NCBI GenBank assembly: GCA_024401435.1
Contig: JAKSLB010000023.1
Coordinates: forward strand, 1-47,797
Direction of reading: 5' to 3'
DNA: 47,797 bases
Source of the DNA: Paludibacteraceae bacterium
Lineage (GTDB): Bacteria; Bacteroidota; Bacteroidia; Bacteroidales; Paludibacteraceae
Each line of letters opens with the position of its first letter. The first letter of the stretch is position 1. Under the pieces are notes generated by a model. The model had not been told where the DNA came from. It saw only the letters and a program-made list of their open reading frames with translations, and ran no database searches. Shown here piece after piece: positions 7,574-15,611 of this stretch. The position numbers and the translations under genes were made by a program.

Positions 7574-7804
7574 TCATCGACGTTTGTTATCCCCTGTATG
7601 ATTTCTTTGGGAATCGTCATCCGATTTGTTTTCATCATTTGAATCAGAATCATCATAGTCATTCGTATCTCGTTCTTCCCATTCCACATCCTCTACCCCA
7701 CCATACTCACAACGAAAAGAAGAACAACTGATACCGAACAATCCTAAAATTGAAATCATCACACTCAATTTCATTTTATTCAATTTCATTTTCATATCAC
7801 TCAC
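7574..7804 (-). CDS. Small acidic lipoprotein with CEYGG motif, convergent to the radical SAM gene
   Basis: This is a 76-aa lipoprotein. Signal peptide residues 1-26 end in the lipobox GISC, with Cys27 as the lipidated residue. Next comes Cys32-Glu-Tyr-Gly-Gly-Val, and then a very acidic, Asp/Asn/Ser-rich disordered tail. Its Cys-x-Tyr-Gly motif, five residues after the lipid Cys, parallels CMYGVP in the protein at 6106-6381. The stop codon abuts the radical SAM stop with no base between them, so the two genes are convergent. A good -7 box (TATCTTTG, 7848-7855) lies 44 bp upstream. Met4, Met6 or Met11 could also be the start. The second-target idea is an inference from motif and position. Confidence 0.65.
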   Translation of the reverse strand: MSDMKMKLNKMKLSVMISILGLFGISCSSFRCEYGGVEDVEWEERDTNDYDDSDSNDENKSDDDSQRNHTGDNKRR

Positions 7805-7847
7805 GATTCACATAAAACATATCATCAAATGATTATCTATCGACATA

Positions 7848-7855
7848 CAAAGATA
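7848..7855 (-). promoter_or_regulatory. -7 promoter box for the small acidic lipoprotein
   Basis: TATCTTTG on the minus strand is a perfect TAnnTTTG match. The same octamer precedes several other genes in the window (21561, 25878, 28074, 43019), and this supports it as the organism's preferred -7 element. Confidence 0.6.
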
Positions 7856-7902
7856 GCAAAACAGAAGAAACAAAAAAATTAGTTTGTTAGCAATAAAAGA
7901 AT

Positions 7903-7910
7903 TAAATTTG
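7903..7910 (+). promoter_or_regulatory. -7 promoter box for the GH9 endoglucanase gene
   Basis: TAAATTTG matches TAnnTTTG and ends 23 bp before the ATG at 7934. A TTTG at 7883-7886 could act as the -33 element, though the spacing is short. Confidence 0.55.
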
Positions 7911-7933
7911 CAGTTAAACAAAAATCACAGCTT

Positions 7934-9706
7934 ATGTTAAAAAAAATAATACCATTATTGCTCATCACGATGAGTTTTTCTGCAAATGCTTATAATTTTT
8001 CTTCATATAATTCAGCTTTTAGTAATGCTGATTACAGAGAAGCCATCAATATGGGATTAAAATTTTTTGGAGGTCAGCGTTGCGGTGACAGTCATAATTG
8101 GATGTTAGTCAACAATCCCGAACTCACCAAGAAATATTGCCACATACAAGATGGTAAAGGTTCCGTTAATGGTGGAGGTAATGGCAATTATGATTTAACA
8201 GGAGGATGGCATGACTGTGGAGACCACATCAAAGTTGGAACAACAATGGGATATGCAGCAGTTTCGTTGCTAATAGCATATGATATTTGGCCAGAAGCAT
8301 TTCAAGACAATTACGATGCCGAATATGGTGCACCGAACAAGATTCCTGATGTATTAGATGAAGCAAAATATGCGACAGACTATTTCATCAAATGTTTTCC
8401 TGACAATAACACATTTGTCTACTATGTAGGATCATCCGATGACCATAGAGTTTGGATGACATCTTCCAAGCAATCAGAGCGTCCTGTAAACGAAGGAGGA
8501 GATCCTCGTCCCGTATGGACCGCAAGCAATAAAGGAGGACCACAAGCCGCCAATTATGCATCTGCTTTAGCTCTAATGGCAATGAAATATCCTGATGCAG
8601 AATATAAAGAATTGTGTAAGACATACGCATTAAAAGCATATGAGTTCGCCAAAAGAAATAAATCGGAGCATGCTGCCATTCCAGAATTTTATGGCAGTCC
8701 AAATTCGGAATGGACAGATGAGTTATCACTTGCAGCAATCTTGTTATATAGATTAACAGGAGATACACAATACAAAACAGATGCCTTAAATTATCTAAAT
8801 GGGAAATGGGAATCCAATTCACCATTAGCGTGGGATACCATGTCAGATTTCTCATACTATTACATTGTAAAAGATGATCCAACAGCCAACAATGGACAAG
8901 GAGGAACTTACATCAACCATCTTGAAAAGAACGTATTCAATTTACATCTTCTAACAGCTCAATCCAATTCAAATGGATTCCCTTACTATGCAAGTAGATG
9001 GGGAACCAACAAATTAGCATTGGGTGGTGCTGTATCAGCTGCTTTATACAAAAAATTAGTAGATGATGAAGTAATTACGTCAGAGCACAACATGAACGAA
9101 GTCAAAAATTACATCAATAGGATTATTGACTATGTTTTAGGAAATAACGAATTCAACCATACATTCTTACATGGATTCAAAGGTGACATGACATATCGAA
9201 TTCATCATCGTAATGCCATGGGAAGAAACGACAATCCACCAACAGACACAAAAAACAAGTGTGATTTCATGTTTGCAAGTGGAGGAGTTATTGGCGGACC
9301 TTCAGACACAGGAGTTTTCAAAAACGTGGTCGAAGGAGGTGATAGTTACACAGAAACTGAAGGAGGCTGTGACTATAACGCACCATTTGTAGCTGCCATA
9401 GCTAGTTTGGTTGCAGAAAAAGACCCTGTGGATTTATCCTATACGGCACCAATATTATCTGAACGTTCCTATTCAGTCTATCCTACACTATTCAACGACT
9501 ATTTTATCATTGATATGATAGAACATGCATATACTGAAAATGCGAAGGCTGAAATTTACACTATTGATGGTCAATTAATTCATTCATATGACCTTTCTAA
9601 TCAAATATCATTTGTTGTCAACACAGACAACTATCCTACAGGATTTTACACACTTCGTATTACAGCTGACGGCAAATCTGTAAGTTATAAATTAATAAAA
9701 CATTAA
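7934..9706 (+). CDS. GH9 endoglucanase with a type IX secretion sorting tail
   Basis: This is a 590-aa secreted cellulase. The signal peptide (residues 1-20) ends in ANA. The GH9 catalytic (alpha/alpha)6 domain occupies about 25-495. It contains GGWHDCGDH, where Asp94 and Asp97 match the paired catalytic Asp residues of the family. HHRNAMGRND carries the conserved His/Arg near the C-terminal end of the domain. TETEGGCDYNAPF places Glu476 where the family has its proton donor. Residues about 505-590 (SVYPTLFNDYF... to ...GFYTLRITADGKSVSYKLIK) are a Por-type C-terminal sorting domain, so the enzyme should cross the outer membrane by the T9SS and be surface-anchored or released. The usual N-terminal Ig-like GH9 module is absent. 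It probably cleaves beta-1,4-glucan. Confidence 0.92.
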   Translation: MLKKIIPLLLITMSFSANAYNFSSYNSAFSNADYREAINMGLKFFGGQRCGDSHNWMLVNNPELTKKYCHIQDGKGSVNGGGNGNYDLTGGWHDCGDHIKVGTTMGYAAVSLLIAYDIWPEAFQDNYDAEYGAPNKIPDVLDEAKYATDYFIKCFPDNNTFVYYVGSSDDHRVWMTSSKQSERPVNEGGDPRPVWTASNKGGPQAANYASALALMAMKYPDAEYKELCKTYALKAYEFAKRNKSEHAAIPEFYGSPNSEWTDELSLAAILLYRLTGDTQYKTDALNYLNGKWESNSPLAWDTMSDFSYYYIVKDDPTANNGQGGTYINHLEKNVFNLHLLTAQSNSNGFPYYASRWGTNKLALGGAVSAALYKKLVDDEVITSEHNMNEVKNYINRIIDYVLGNNEFNHTFLHGFKGDMTYRIHHRNAMGRNDNPPTDTKNKCDFMFASGGVIGGPSDTGVFKNVVEGGDSYTETEGGCDYNAPFVAAIASLVAEKDPVDLSYTAPILSERSYSVYPTLFNDYFIIDMIEHAYTENAKAEIYTIDGQLIHSYDLSNQISFVVNTDNYPTGFYTLRITADGKSVSYKLIKH

Positions 9707-9720
9707 TATTCCATAAAAAA

Positions 9721-10404
9721 ATGAAAATCAAATTATTTATTCTAATATTTCTTCTCCTATTAATTGGAGGAGGTGCATTCTTCGGATTTAGATATTATTA
9801 TGTTTTTGGAGAAGGTGTAAAAAGCGGAGAACTAAATTATGTCGTCAAGAAAGGATATATTTTCAAGACCTACGAGGGGAAAATGATTCAAAGTGGATTT
9901 AAGAGTTCACCCAACGCAGGTTCCATACAATCGAACGAATTTATTTTCTCAATTGAAGATGCAGAGACTGCAGAGAAACTAATGACAATGGGAGGCAGAC
10001 AAATAGATGTACATTACAAAGAATATTTTCATTCTCTTCCATGGAGAGGTAATAGTGAATTTGTAGTGGAGAGTTATTCCATAAAAATCGAAAATATAAC
10101 ATTAGATAAAGTTAAACTTGATCTTGTTATTGGCGAAAAAGAGAAATTGTCAGCTTCTATTTATCCAGAAGATGCAACAAGCAAAAATATCAATTGGTCT
10201 TCATCCAATGATAACATAGCAACAGTATCATCAGACGGAGAAATCATTGCAAAAGCCACAGGTAAAGCTACCATTTATGCCACATCAGAAAACAAAACAA
10301 CCAGTTGTGATGTTTTCGTAACAGAAAAGAAACAAGAAAAAGAATACTTGGAATGGAATTCAAGCTCTAGGAACAATGAGCCACAAGAATATTATGAAGA
10401 ATAA
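9721..10404 (+). CDS. Membrane-anchored protein with a Big2 Ig-like domain
   Basis: This 227-aa protein begins with a hydrophobic helix (about residues 4-26) followed by a conserved Bacteroidota segment (GVKSGELNYVVKKGYIFKTY, then SNEFIFSIED). Database proteins with that segment are often labelled 6-phosphogluconate dehydrogenase, which is an error: there is no dehydrogenase motif. Residues about 122-200 form a bacterial Ig-like group 2 domain (NITLDKVKLDLVIGEKEKLS, SSNDNIATVSSDGEIIAKATG, ATIYAT). The tail is Glu/Ser/Asn-rich. The bulk should face the periplasm. It lies 14 bp after the GH9 gene and is probably cotranscribed, but nothing ties it to cellulose. The function is unknown. Confidence 0.75.
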   Translation: MKIKLFILIFLLLLIGGGAFFGFRYYYVFGEGVKSGELNYVVKKGYIFKTYEGKMIQSGFKSSPNAGSIQSNEFIFSIEDAETAEKLMTMGGRQIDVHYKEYFHSLPWRGNSEFVVESYSIKIENITLDKVKLDLVIGEKEKLSASIYPEDATSKNINWSSSNDNIATVSSDGEIIAKATGKATIYATSENKTTSCDVFVTEKKQEKEYLEWNSSSRNNEPQEYYEE

Positions 10405-10501
10405 TAGGCTTTTTTGACACATTAAAACCCATAGAATATTGTTTTTGTTTTTTTCTGATTTTTTTGCTAAATTCGTAGCAAATTTATAAAACTCATATAC
10501 A

Positions 10502-10777
10502 TTGAACACAAAAGAAATAACATCGGAAATTCGCAAACGTCTACAGATTGATGCTGAAACTGCAGATGTTTTATTTGCTTCTTTTGCAAATTGTCTAAAA
10601 GACGAGATGTTAAACGGCAATTCTGTATCTATTCCAGGATTCGGAATATTTGAAGCAAGAAGAAAGAAAGAGAGAATTTCTATCAATCCAACTACCAAAC
10701 AGAGATTACTCTCTCCCCCCAAACAATCATTAGCTTTTAAAGTTAGTGCCATTCTCAAAGACAAATTCAACAATTAA
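10502..10777 (+). CDS. HU-family DNA-binding protein
   Basis: This 91-aa protein has the HU/IHF fold: an N-terminal helical dimerisation region, the turn SIPGFGIFEARRKKERISIN (about residues 43-62) that matches the conserved GFGxF...R...NP segment, and a C-terminal AFKVSAILKDKFN helix. The arm is unusual (TTKQRLLSPPKQS instead of the common TGE-IPA pattern), so DNA-bending details may differ. The start codon is TTG at 10502; no in-frame ATG precedes the fold and HU proteins begin just before this segment. It is 5 bp upstream of a second HU-domain gene, so the two probably form an operon. Confidence 0.85.
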   Translation: MNTKEITSEIRKRLQIDAETADVLFASFANCLKDEMLNGNSVSIPGFGIFEARRKKERISINPTTKQRLLSPPKQSLAFKVSAILKDKFNN

Positions 10778-10782
10778 AAGTT

Positions 10783-12561
10783 ATGAACGAGAAAAAAAGT
10801 TTACAGGACATTTTAGGACAAATTGCAGAAGAATCAGGAGTAACAAAAAAGCTTTCTGAAAACTTCTTACGTGTACTTTTTGAAATAGTAGAAGAAGCTC
10901 TTGAAAAAGACGGAATTGCAAAAATCCCCAATCTTGGAACATTCAAAATTGTTGCCATAGAAGAACGTAAAAGTGTCAATGTTCAAAATGGTAATGAAAT
11001 GATTATTCCTGCTCACAAAAAGGTCTCGTTCACTCCCGAAAAAAATCTCAAAGAAGAAATCAACAAACCATATGCACATTTAGAGACGTATGTTTTAAAA
11101 GATGATGGTCCTGTTGATTCTTATTCTGACGAAGAAGAGGATGAGGAATTGGAAGAGGCAGTAATAGATTCACAAGAAACATCGCAAACAACCATTTCCG
11201 CTCCAATAATAGAAAGCGCCATCAACACTGTTGAAACTCCGACAGAAAACGTTGGTTCAAGTTATGGAATAAGCAACACAGTCAGCCAAGAAAACACACA
11301 GAATAATACTTATATCAACAATTCTAACCCATCTAATATGACTGACAATAATTTATCAAGCAATGACATTGAAGGAACTCAAATCAATAACGAGAATCCT
11401 ACAAATACAAATGACATTGAAAACACGGCAACTTCTCAAAGCGAAGTGTCATCGAATTTACAAAAAGCAATTGTTTCAGAAGACACGACAACGTCAACAC
11501 CTGAAACAACATCTGAGATAACACCTGAAGAAACATCAGTTTCGACTGGAATGGCATCTGAACCATCATCAGAACCATCCGGAAATGTGTCAACATCCGT
11601 TATTACACCAAATGACAATAACGAGACAAATACAACAGTTGACAATACAACGACAAATACAGAAGTCGTTTCAGAGCAAGTCTCTTCTATCGACAATGTT
11701 ACAGAATCAGAAGTAAAAAAAGAGTCGAATGAAGTTGAACTTACTTCTACAGAAGAATCATCTCAACCAGCAGAACCTGTAAGTGCTGAAAATGCAGAAG
11801 GCACTTCTAACAGTGCACCAGCGACATCATCAGAAGATGAGAAAGACGTTAAAAACGAGGTTACAGAAAACAAGGAAGAGAAGAAAGAAAAGAAGAGCAA
11901 AGAAGAAATATCCAAGAACAAGAAATGGATACCATGGTTATTCCTTGGTTTAATAATTATATTAGCTCTTTTGTTTGGAATAAGATATGCAATGGACAAT
12001 AACATATTGGACAATTCTTTCAACAAACAAAACACTGTAGTCGATACGGTTCCCAATGCACCCGTAACCCAAGATTCGACTAAAGCACCTGTCAAAGAAG
12101 CGACAAATGAAGATGATCTTTTCGAAACAGAGGCAGTAGAAGAACCTGATTGTTTCGAAAATCCAGATATGTGTAGAAATACAGCAGCAACTTCCGACAC
12201 AGAAGGAAACACAGCAAGTGAAGATTCAAATATTGAAACACATTCATTTGATCAAACTTTAGTTGATTATATGAATAGCAAGTATCCTGATTTAGACTTC
12301 CCATCAACAATCAAAGTAAGAGAAGATTATGTTGTAAAAGAAGGTAGTCGATTAGCACAAATTTCAAGAAACAATTTTGATGGAGAATTTATATTCTGGG
12401 GATATATCTATTTCTTCAATACAGATGTATTATCAAAACCAGGAGCTGTCAAGACAGGTATGACATTAAAGATTCCAGATCTGGATGCTAAATATTTAAA
12501 CACAAAATCGTCAACATTCAAAAAATTGGCAGAAGAAGTAAATAATTTAGCTTCAAAATGA
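10783..12561 (+). CDS. Membrane-anchored HU-domain protein with a LysM-like C-terminus
   Basis: This 592-aa protein has four parts. Residues 1-95 are an HU-like DNA-binding domain (KIPNLGTFKI...VSFTPEKNLKEEIN). Residues about 105-365 are a long acidic, Ser/Thr/Asn/Glu-rich disordered region. A Lys/Glu-rich stretch (KEEKKEKKSKEE) then precedes one membrane helix (WIPWLFLGLIIILALLFGI, about 384-404). The C-terminal region (about 510-572; VKEGSRLAQISRNNFDGEFI... to ...GMTLKIPDL) resembles a LysM peptidoglycan-binding module. The positive-inside rule puts the HU domain in the cytoplasm and the LysM in the periplasm, so the protein could tether DNA to the cell wall. This is inference from architecture. 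It is 5 bp downstream of the small HU gene. Confidence 0.82.
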   Translation: MNEKKSLQDILGQIAEESGVTKKLSENFLRVLFEIVEEALEKDGIAKIPNLGTFKIVAIEERKSVNVQNGNEMIIPAHKKVSFTPEKNLKEEINKPYAHLETYVLKDDGPVDSYSDEEEDEELEEAVIDSQETSQTTISAPIIESAINTVETPTENVGSSYGISNTVSQENTQNNTYINNSNPSNMTDNNLSSNDIEGTQINNENPTNTNDIENTATSQSEVSSNLQKAIVSEDTTTSTPETTSEITPEETSVSTGMASEPSSEPSGNVSTSVITPNDNNETNTTVDNTTTNTEVVSEQVSSIDNVTESEVKKESNEVELTSTEESSQPAEPVSAENAEGTSNSAPATSSEDEKDVKNEVTENKEEKKEKKSKEEISKNKKWIPWLFLGLIIILALLFGIRYAMDNNILDNSFNKQNTVVDTVPNAPVTQDSTKAPVKEATNEDDLFETEAVEEPDCFENPDMCRNTAATSDTEGNTASEDSNIETHSFDQTLVDYMNSKYPDLDFPSTIKVREDYVVKEGSRLAQISRNNFDGEFIFWGYIYFFNTDVLSKPGAVKTGMTLKIPDLDAKYLNTKSSTFKKLAEEVNNLASK

Positions 12562-12692
12562 AATAAAGGTTAAAATGAACTCATTGTGATTAAATATTGT
12601 TAATAGAGCAAATAGTCAAACAATATTAAGCAAGAAGCATAGTTTTCAAATTAAAGAATAAGAAAAATAAACAAATAAATATTTTTTGTAAA

Positions 12693-13685
12693 ATGGACCA
12701 GATTGATATTAGAACATTGAACGAGAAGATTGAAAAGCAAAGTTCTTTCGTTGACATGCTTATGATGGGAATGGACAAAACCATTGTCGGACAAAAGCAT
12801 TTGGTTGAATCATTGTTAATCGGACTATTAGCAGACGGACACGTATTATTAGAGGGTGTACCAGGTTTGGCAAAGACGTTAGCAATAAAAACTTTGGGTG
12901 AATTGATAGATGCAAAATACAGTCGTATTCAGTTTACTCCTGATTTGTTGCCAGCAGACGTTGTTGGAACGATGATTTATAGTCAGAAATCAGAGGAGTT
13001 TAACATAAAGAAGGGTCCTATATTTGCCAATTTAGTACTTGCAGATGAGATCAACCGTGCACCAGCTAAAGTACAGAGTGCACTACTAGAAGCAATGCAA
13101 GAGAGACAAGTAACAATTGGAGAAGAGACATTCCAGTTACCAAAACCTTTCTTAGTATTGGCAACACAAAACCCAATCGAGCAAGAAGGTACATATCCAT
13201 TACCAGAGGCACAAGTAGACCGATTTATGTTGAAAGTGCACATTACCTATCCGAAACCAGAAGAGGAAAAATTAATCATTCGTCAAAACATCAAAAAGGA
13301 AAAGACAGAGATTCAACCTATTTTGAAGCCAGAAGATATAGTAGCAGCAAGAAAGGTTGTTCAAGAAGTGTATTTGGATGAAAAAATCGAGAGATACATT
13401 GTTGACATTGTCAATGCCACACGTTTCCCTGATTCATACAAATTATCGGATTTAAAAGAAATGATTTCTTTTGGTGGATCTCCACGTGCATCTATCAACT
13501 TAGCATTAGCATCACGTGCATACGCATTTATCAAACGTAGAGGTTATGTTATTCCAGAAGATGTTCGTGCAATTTCTATGGACGTACTTCGTCATCGTAT
13601 TGGATTAAGTTACGAAGCAGAAGCAAACAATATGACATCAGAAGATATTGTCAACACTATATTAAACACTGTTGAAGTACCTTAA
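12693..13685 (+). CDS. MoxR-type AAA+ ATPase of the Bat operon
   Basis: At 330 aa this is a full-length MoxR ATPase. The Walker A is GVPGLAKT (residues 55-62), the Walker B is LVLADE (Asp118-Glu119), and the sensor region TQNPIEQEGTYPLPEAQVDRF is conserved. MoxR proteins act as chaperone-like ATPases for partner von Willebrand A (vWA) domain proteins, often helping metal insertion or complex assembly. Here it heads the block MoxR, DUF58, a BatD-like accessory protein, then BatA-BatE, the standard Bacteroidota aerotolerance arrangement. The 131-bp gap upstream holds the likely promoter, but I see only an imperfect -7 candidate near 12682. It is cytoplasmic. Confidence 0.93.
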   Translation: MDQIDIRTLNEKIEKQSSFVDMLMMGMDKTIVGQKHLVESLLIGLLADGHVLLEGVPGLAKTLAIKTLGELIDAKYSRIQFTPDLLPADVVGTMIYSQKSEEFNIKKGPIFANLVLADEINRAPAKVQSALLEAMQERQVTIGEETFQLPKPFLVLATQNPIEQEGTYPLPEAQVDRFMLKVHITYPKPEEEKLIIRQNIKKEKTEIQPILKPEDIVAARKVVQEVYLDEKIERYIVDIVNATRFPDSYKLSDLKEMISFGGSPRASINLALASRAYAFIKRRGYVIPEDVRAISMDVLRHRIGLSYEAEANNMTSEDIVNTILNTVEVP

Positions 13686-13728
13686 TCGTTTATTCTTTCA
13701 GGACTGATTCCTATAAATATTAAAAGCG

Positions 13729-14598
13729 ATGAAAGATACAAACGAAATATTAAAGAAAGTACGTAAAATAGAGATAAAGACGAAGGGGCTCTCTCGTAAT
13801 ATATTTGCAGGAGAGTACCACACCGCCTTTAAAGGTCGAGGTATGACCTTCTCTGAAGTACGAGAATATCAATATGGTGATGATGTCAGAAACATTGATT
13901 GGAATGTAACAGCCCGATTCAACAAACCATATATAAAGGTGTTTGAAGAGGAACGTGAAATGACAATGATGTTATTAGTGGATGTTTCTGGTAGTGGTGA
14001 ATTTGGAACCGTCAATCAAATCAAAAGAGATATGATGACAGAATTAGCTGCGACAATCGCATTCTCTGCCATTCAAAACAATGATAAGATTGGTGTTATA
14101 TTCTTCACCGACCAAATAGAAAAGTTCATACCTCCTCAAAAAGGTAAAAAGCACGTACTTTATATTATCCGTGAATTATTAGGGTTTGAGCCACAAAGTA
14201 AAAAAACGGATATACAAGGAGCTTTGCAATACATGACCAATGCGATTAAGAAAAGATGTACAGCTTTTATCATTTCCGATTTTATTAGCAATGATTTTTC
14301 GAAATCATTAACAATCGCCAATCGAAAACATGATATGGTAGCATTACAAATTTACGATCGCAGAGAAATGGAACTTCCAGCTGTTGGTTTATTAAAAGTA
14401 AAAGATGCAGAAACTGGTAATGATATGTGGATTGACACATCTGACAAGAAGTTACGCAATAGTTACCATCAATACTGGGACAATAGGCAAAACGAATTGA
14501 AACAATATTTCAATCAAAGTGGTGTCGATTTCACCACTATTGCCACAGACGAAGATTATGTAAAAGCTCTTATGAAATTATTCAAGCAAAGGATTTGA
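13729..14598 (+). CDS. DUF58 domain protein, MoxR partner
   Basis: This 289-aa protein is a DUF58 member. The N-terminal RGMTFSEVREYQYGDDVRNIDW segment (about residues 37-58) is the family signature. It is followed by a degenerate vWA fold starting LLVDVSGSGEFG, whose Asp-x-Ser-x-Ser is consistent with a MIDAS metal site. No signal peptide or membrane helix is seen, so it should be cytoplasmic or at the membrane surface. Genes for DUF58 proteins almost always follow moxR, as here (43-bp gap). It is thought to be the client or adaptor of the ATPase. The specific role in the Bat system is not known. Confidence 0.9.
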   Translation: MKDTNEILKKVRKIEIKTKGLSRNIFAGEYHTAFKGRGMTFSEVREYQYGDDVRNIDWNVTARFNKPYIKVFEEEREMTMMLLVDVSGSGEFGTVNQIKRDMMTELAATIAFSAIQNNDKIGVIFFTDQIEKFIPPQKGKKHVLYIIRELLGFEPQSKKTDIQGALQYMTNAIKKRCTAFIISDFISNDFSKSLTIANRKHDMVALQIYDRREMELPAVGLLKVKDAETGNDMWIDTSDKKLRNSYHQYWDNRQNELKQYFNQSGVDFTTIATDEDYVKALMKLFKQRI

Positions 14599-14615
14599 GA
14601 TAAAATAAATTTATC

Positions 14616-15611
14616 ATGAAATCAATAAAACGATCTGTATTTCTTTTTATTTTTACCATACTAGGTTTCTCTGCCATGAGTGAAGCCATAGATGTTAATG
14701 CAACACTTACACCCAAAGAAATAAAAATTGGAGAACAAAGTTGCATTCATTTCGAAATCACTCAACCACAAAGTGCGAGCATAATATTCCCTAATTTTTT
14801 TAATGACACACTCGTTCCCGGCATTGAAATTATTCATGTTTCAAAATTAGATACAACCAAAGGTGACAATGGTGATATTAAAATATCTCAAGATATAATC
14901 ATCACATCATTTGATTCTGGAAGTTATACAATTCCAGCATTTAAATTTGAAGCAAAGGTGAAAATTTATGAAACCGAGAAACTATTTCTTAATGTCAACA
15001 CGATAGAAGCAGATTTTGTACATTCACAAATCACGGATATTGAAGACAATTATGAACCTGGAATAAACTGGAAAAGGATTTTTCTCTATTTATCAATCTT
15101 TGTTATCTTAGCTGGTTTAGGATTTATTGGTTATACCATATATCAATATTTCAAACGAATCAAAGAGACAACAGACAATGATATAAAAGAAATAGATTCT
15201 AGATTACCTCATGAAATTGCACTTGAAGAACTTGATGTAATCAAAGAGGAGAAAGTTTGGAAACAAGGACAAACAAAGCAATATTATACGAGTATAACAG
15301 ACACATTGCGTCAATATTTTGAAAAACGATTCAATATTGCAGCAATGGAAATGACATCCTCAGAAATAATAGAATCCTTGAAGCGAAACAATGACGCATC
15401 TCCTGTCGTTGATAATATGGAACAAATATTTTCCACCTCTGATATGGTTAAATTTGCAAAGCAAGAACCAACATTAGAAGAAAACGAACTAAGTATTTTT
15501 AATGCTTATCGTATTATCAATGAAACCATCTATATTCCTCCTGTAGTTGAAGAAAAAGATACGGAATTTACCATAGAAATTGATGATGAATTAAAGAATA
15601 AACTCAAATGA
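14616..15611 (+). CDS. BatD-like accessory membrane protein of the Bat operon
   Basis: This 331-aa protein has a signal peptide (about residues 1-24), a periplasmic beta-rich domain (about 25-150) with the IKIGEQSCIHFEI pattern seen in BatD-type Ig-like domains, one membrane helix (about 153-176), and a cytoplasmic helical domain ending in an acidic tail. The cytoplasmic part (TLRQYFEKRFNIAAMEMTSSEI) resembles the DUF4381-type region found in moxR/vWA operons. It occupies the position of the unnamed gene between DUF58 and batA in other Bacteroidales. Its stop overlaps the batA start by 4 bp (ATGA), indicating translational coupling. The precise function is unknown. Confidence 0.8.
   Translation: MKSIKRSVFLFIFTILGFSAMSEAIDVNATLTPKEIKIGEQSCIHFEITQPQSASIIFPNFFNDTLVPGIEIIHVSKLDTTKGDNGDIKISQDIIITSFDSGSYTIPAFKFEAKVKIYETEKLFLNVNTIEADFVHSQITDIEDNYEPGINWKRIFLYLSIFVILAGLGFIGYTIYQYFKRIKETTDNDIKEIDSRLPHEIALEELDVIKEEKVWKQGQTKQYYTSITDTLRQYFEKRFNIAAMEMTSSEIIESLKRNNDASPVVDNMEQIFSTSDMVKFAKQEPTLEENELSIFNAYRIINETIYIPPVVEEKDTEFTIEIDDELKNKLK

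Noticed and set aside
9721-10404. Labelling the Big2 protein as 6-phosphogluconate dehydrogenase
   Set aside because: Homologues carry that label in databases, but no Rossmann motif or dehydrogenase residue is present; it is a small membrane-anchored protein.
11399-12212. Several minus-strand frames opposite the membrane-anchored HU gene
   Set aside because: They mirror the Ser/Thr/Glu-rich low-complexity codons of the real gene and have no homology or start signals.
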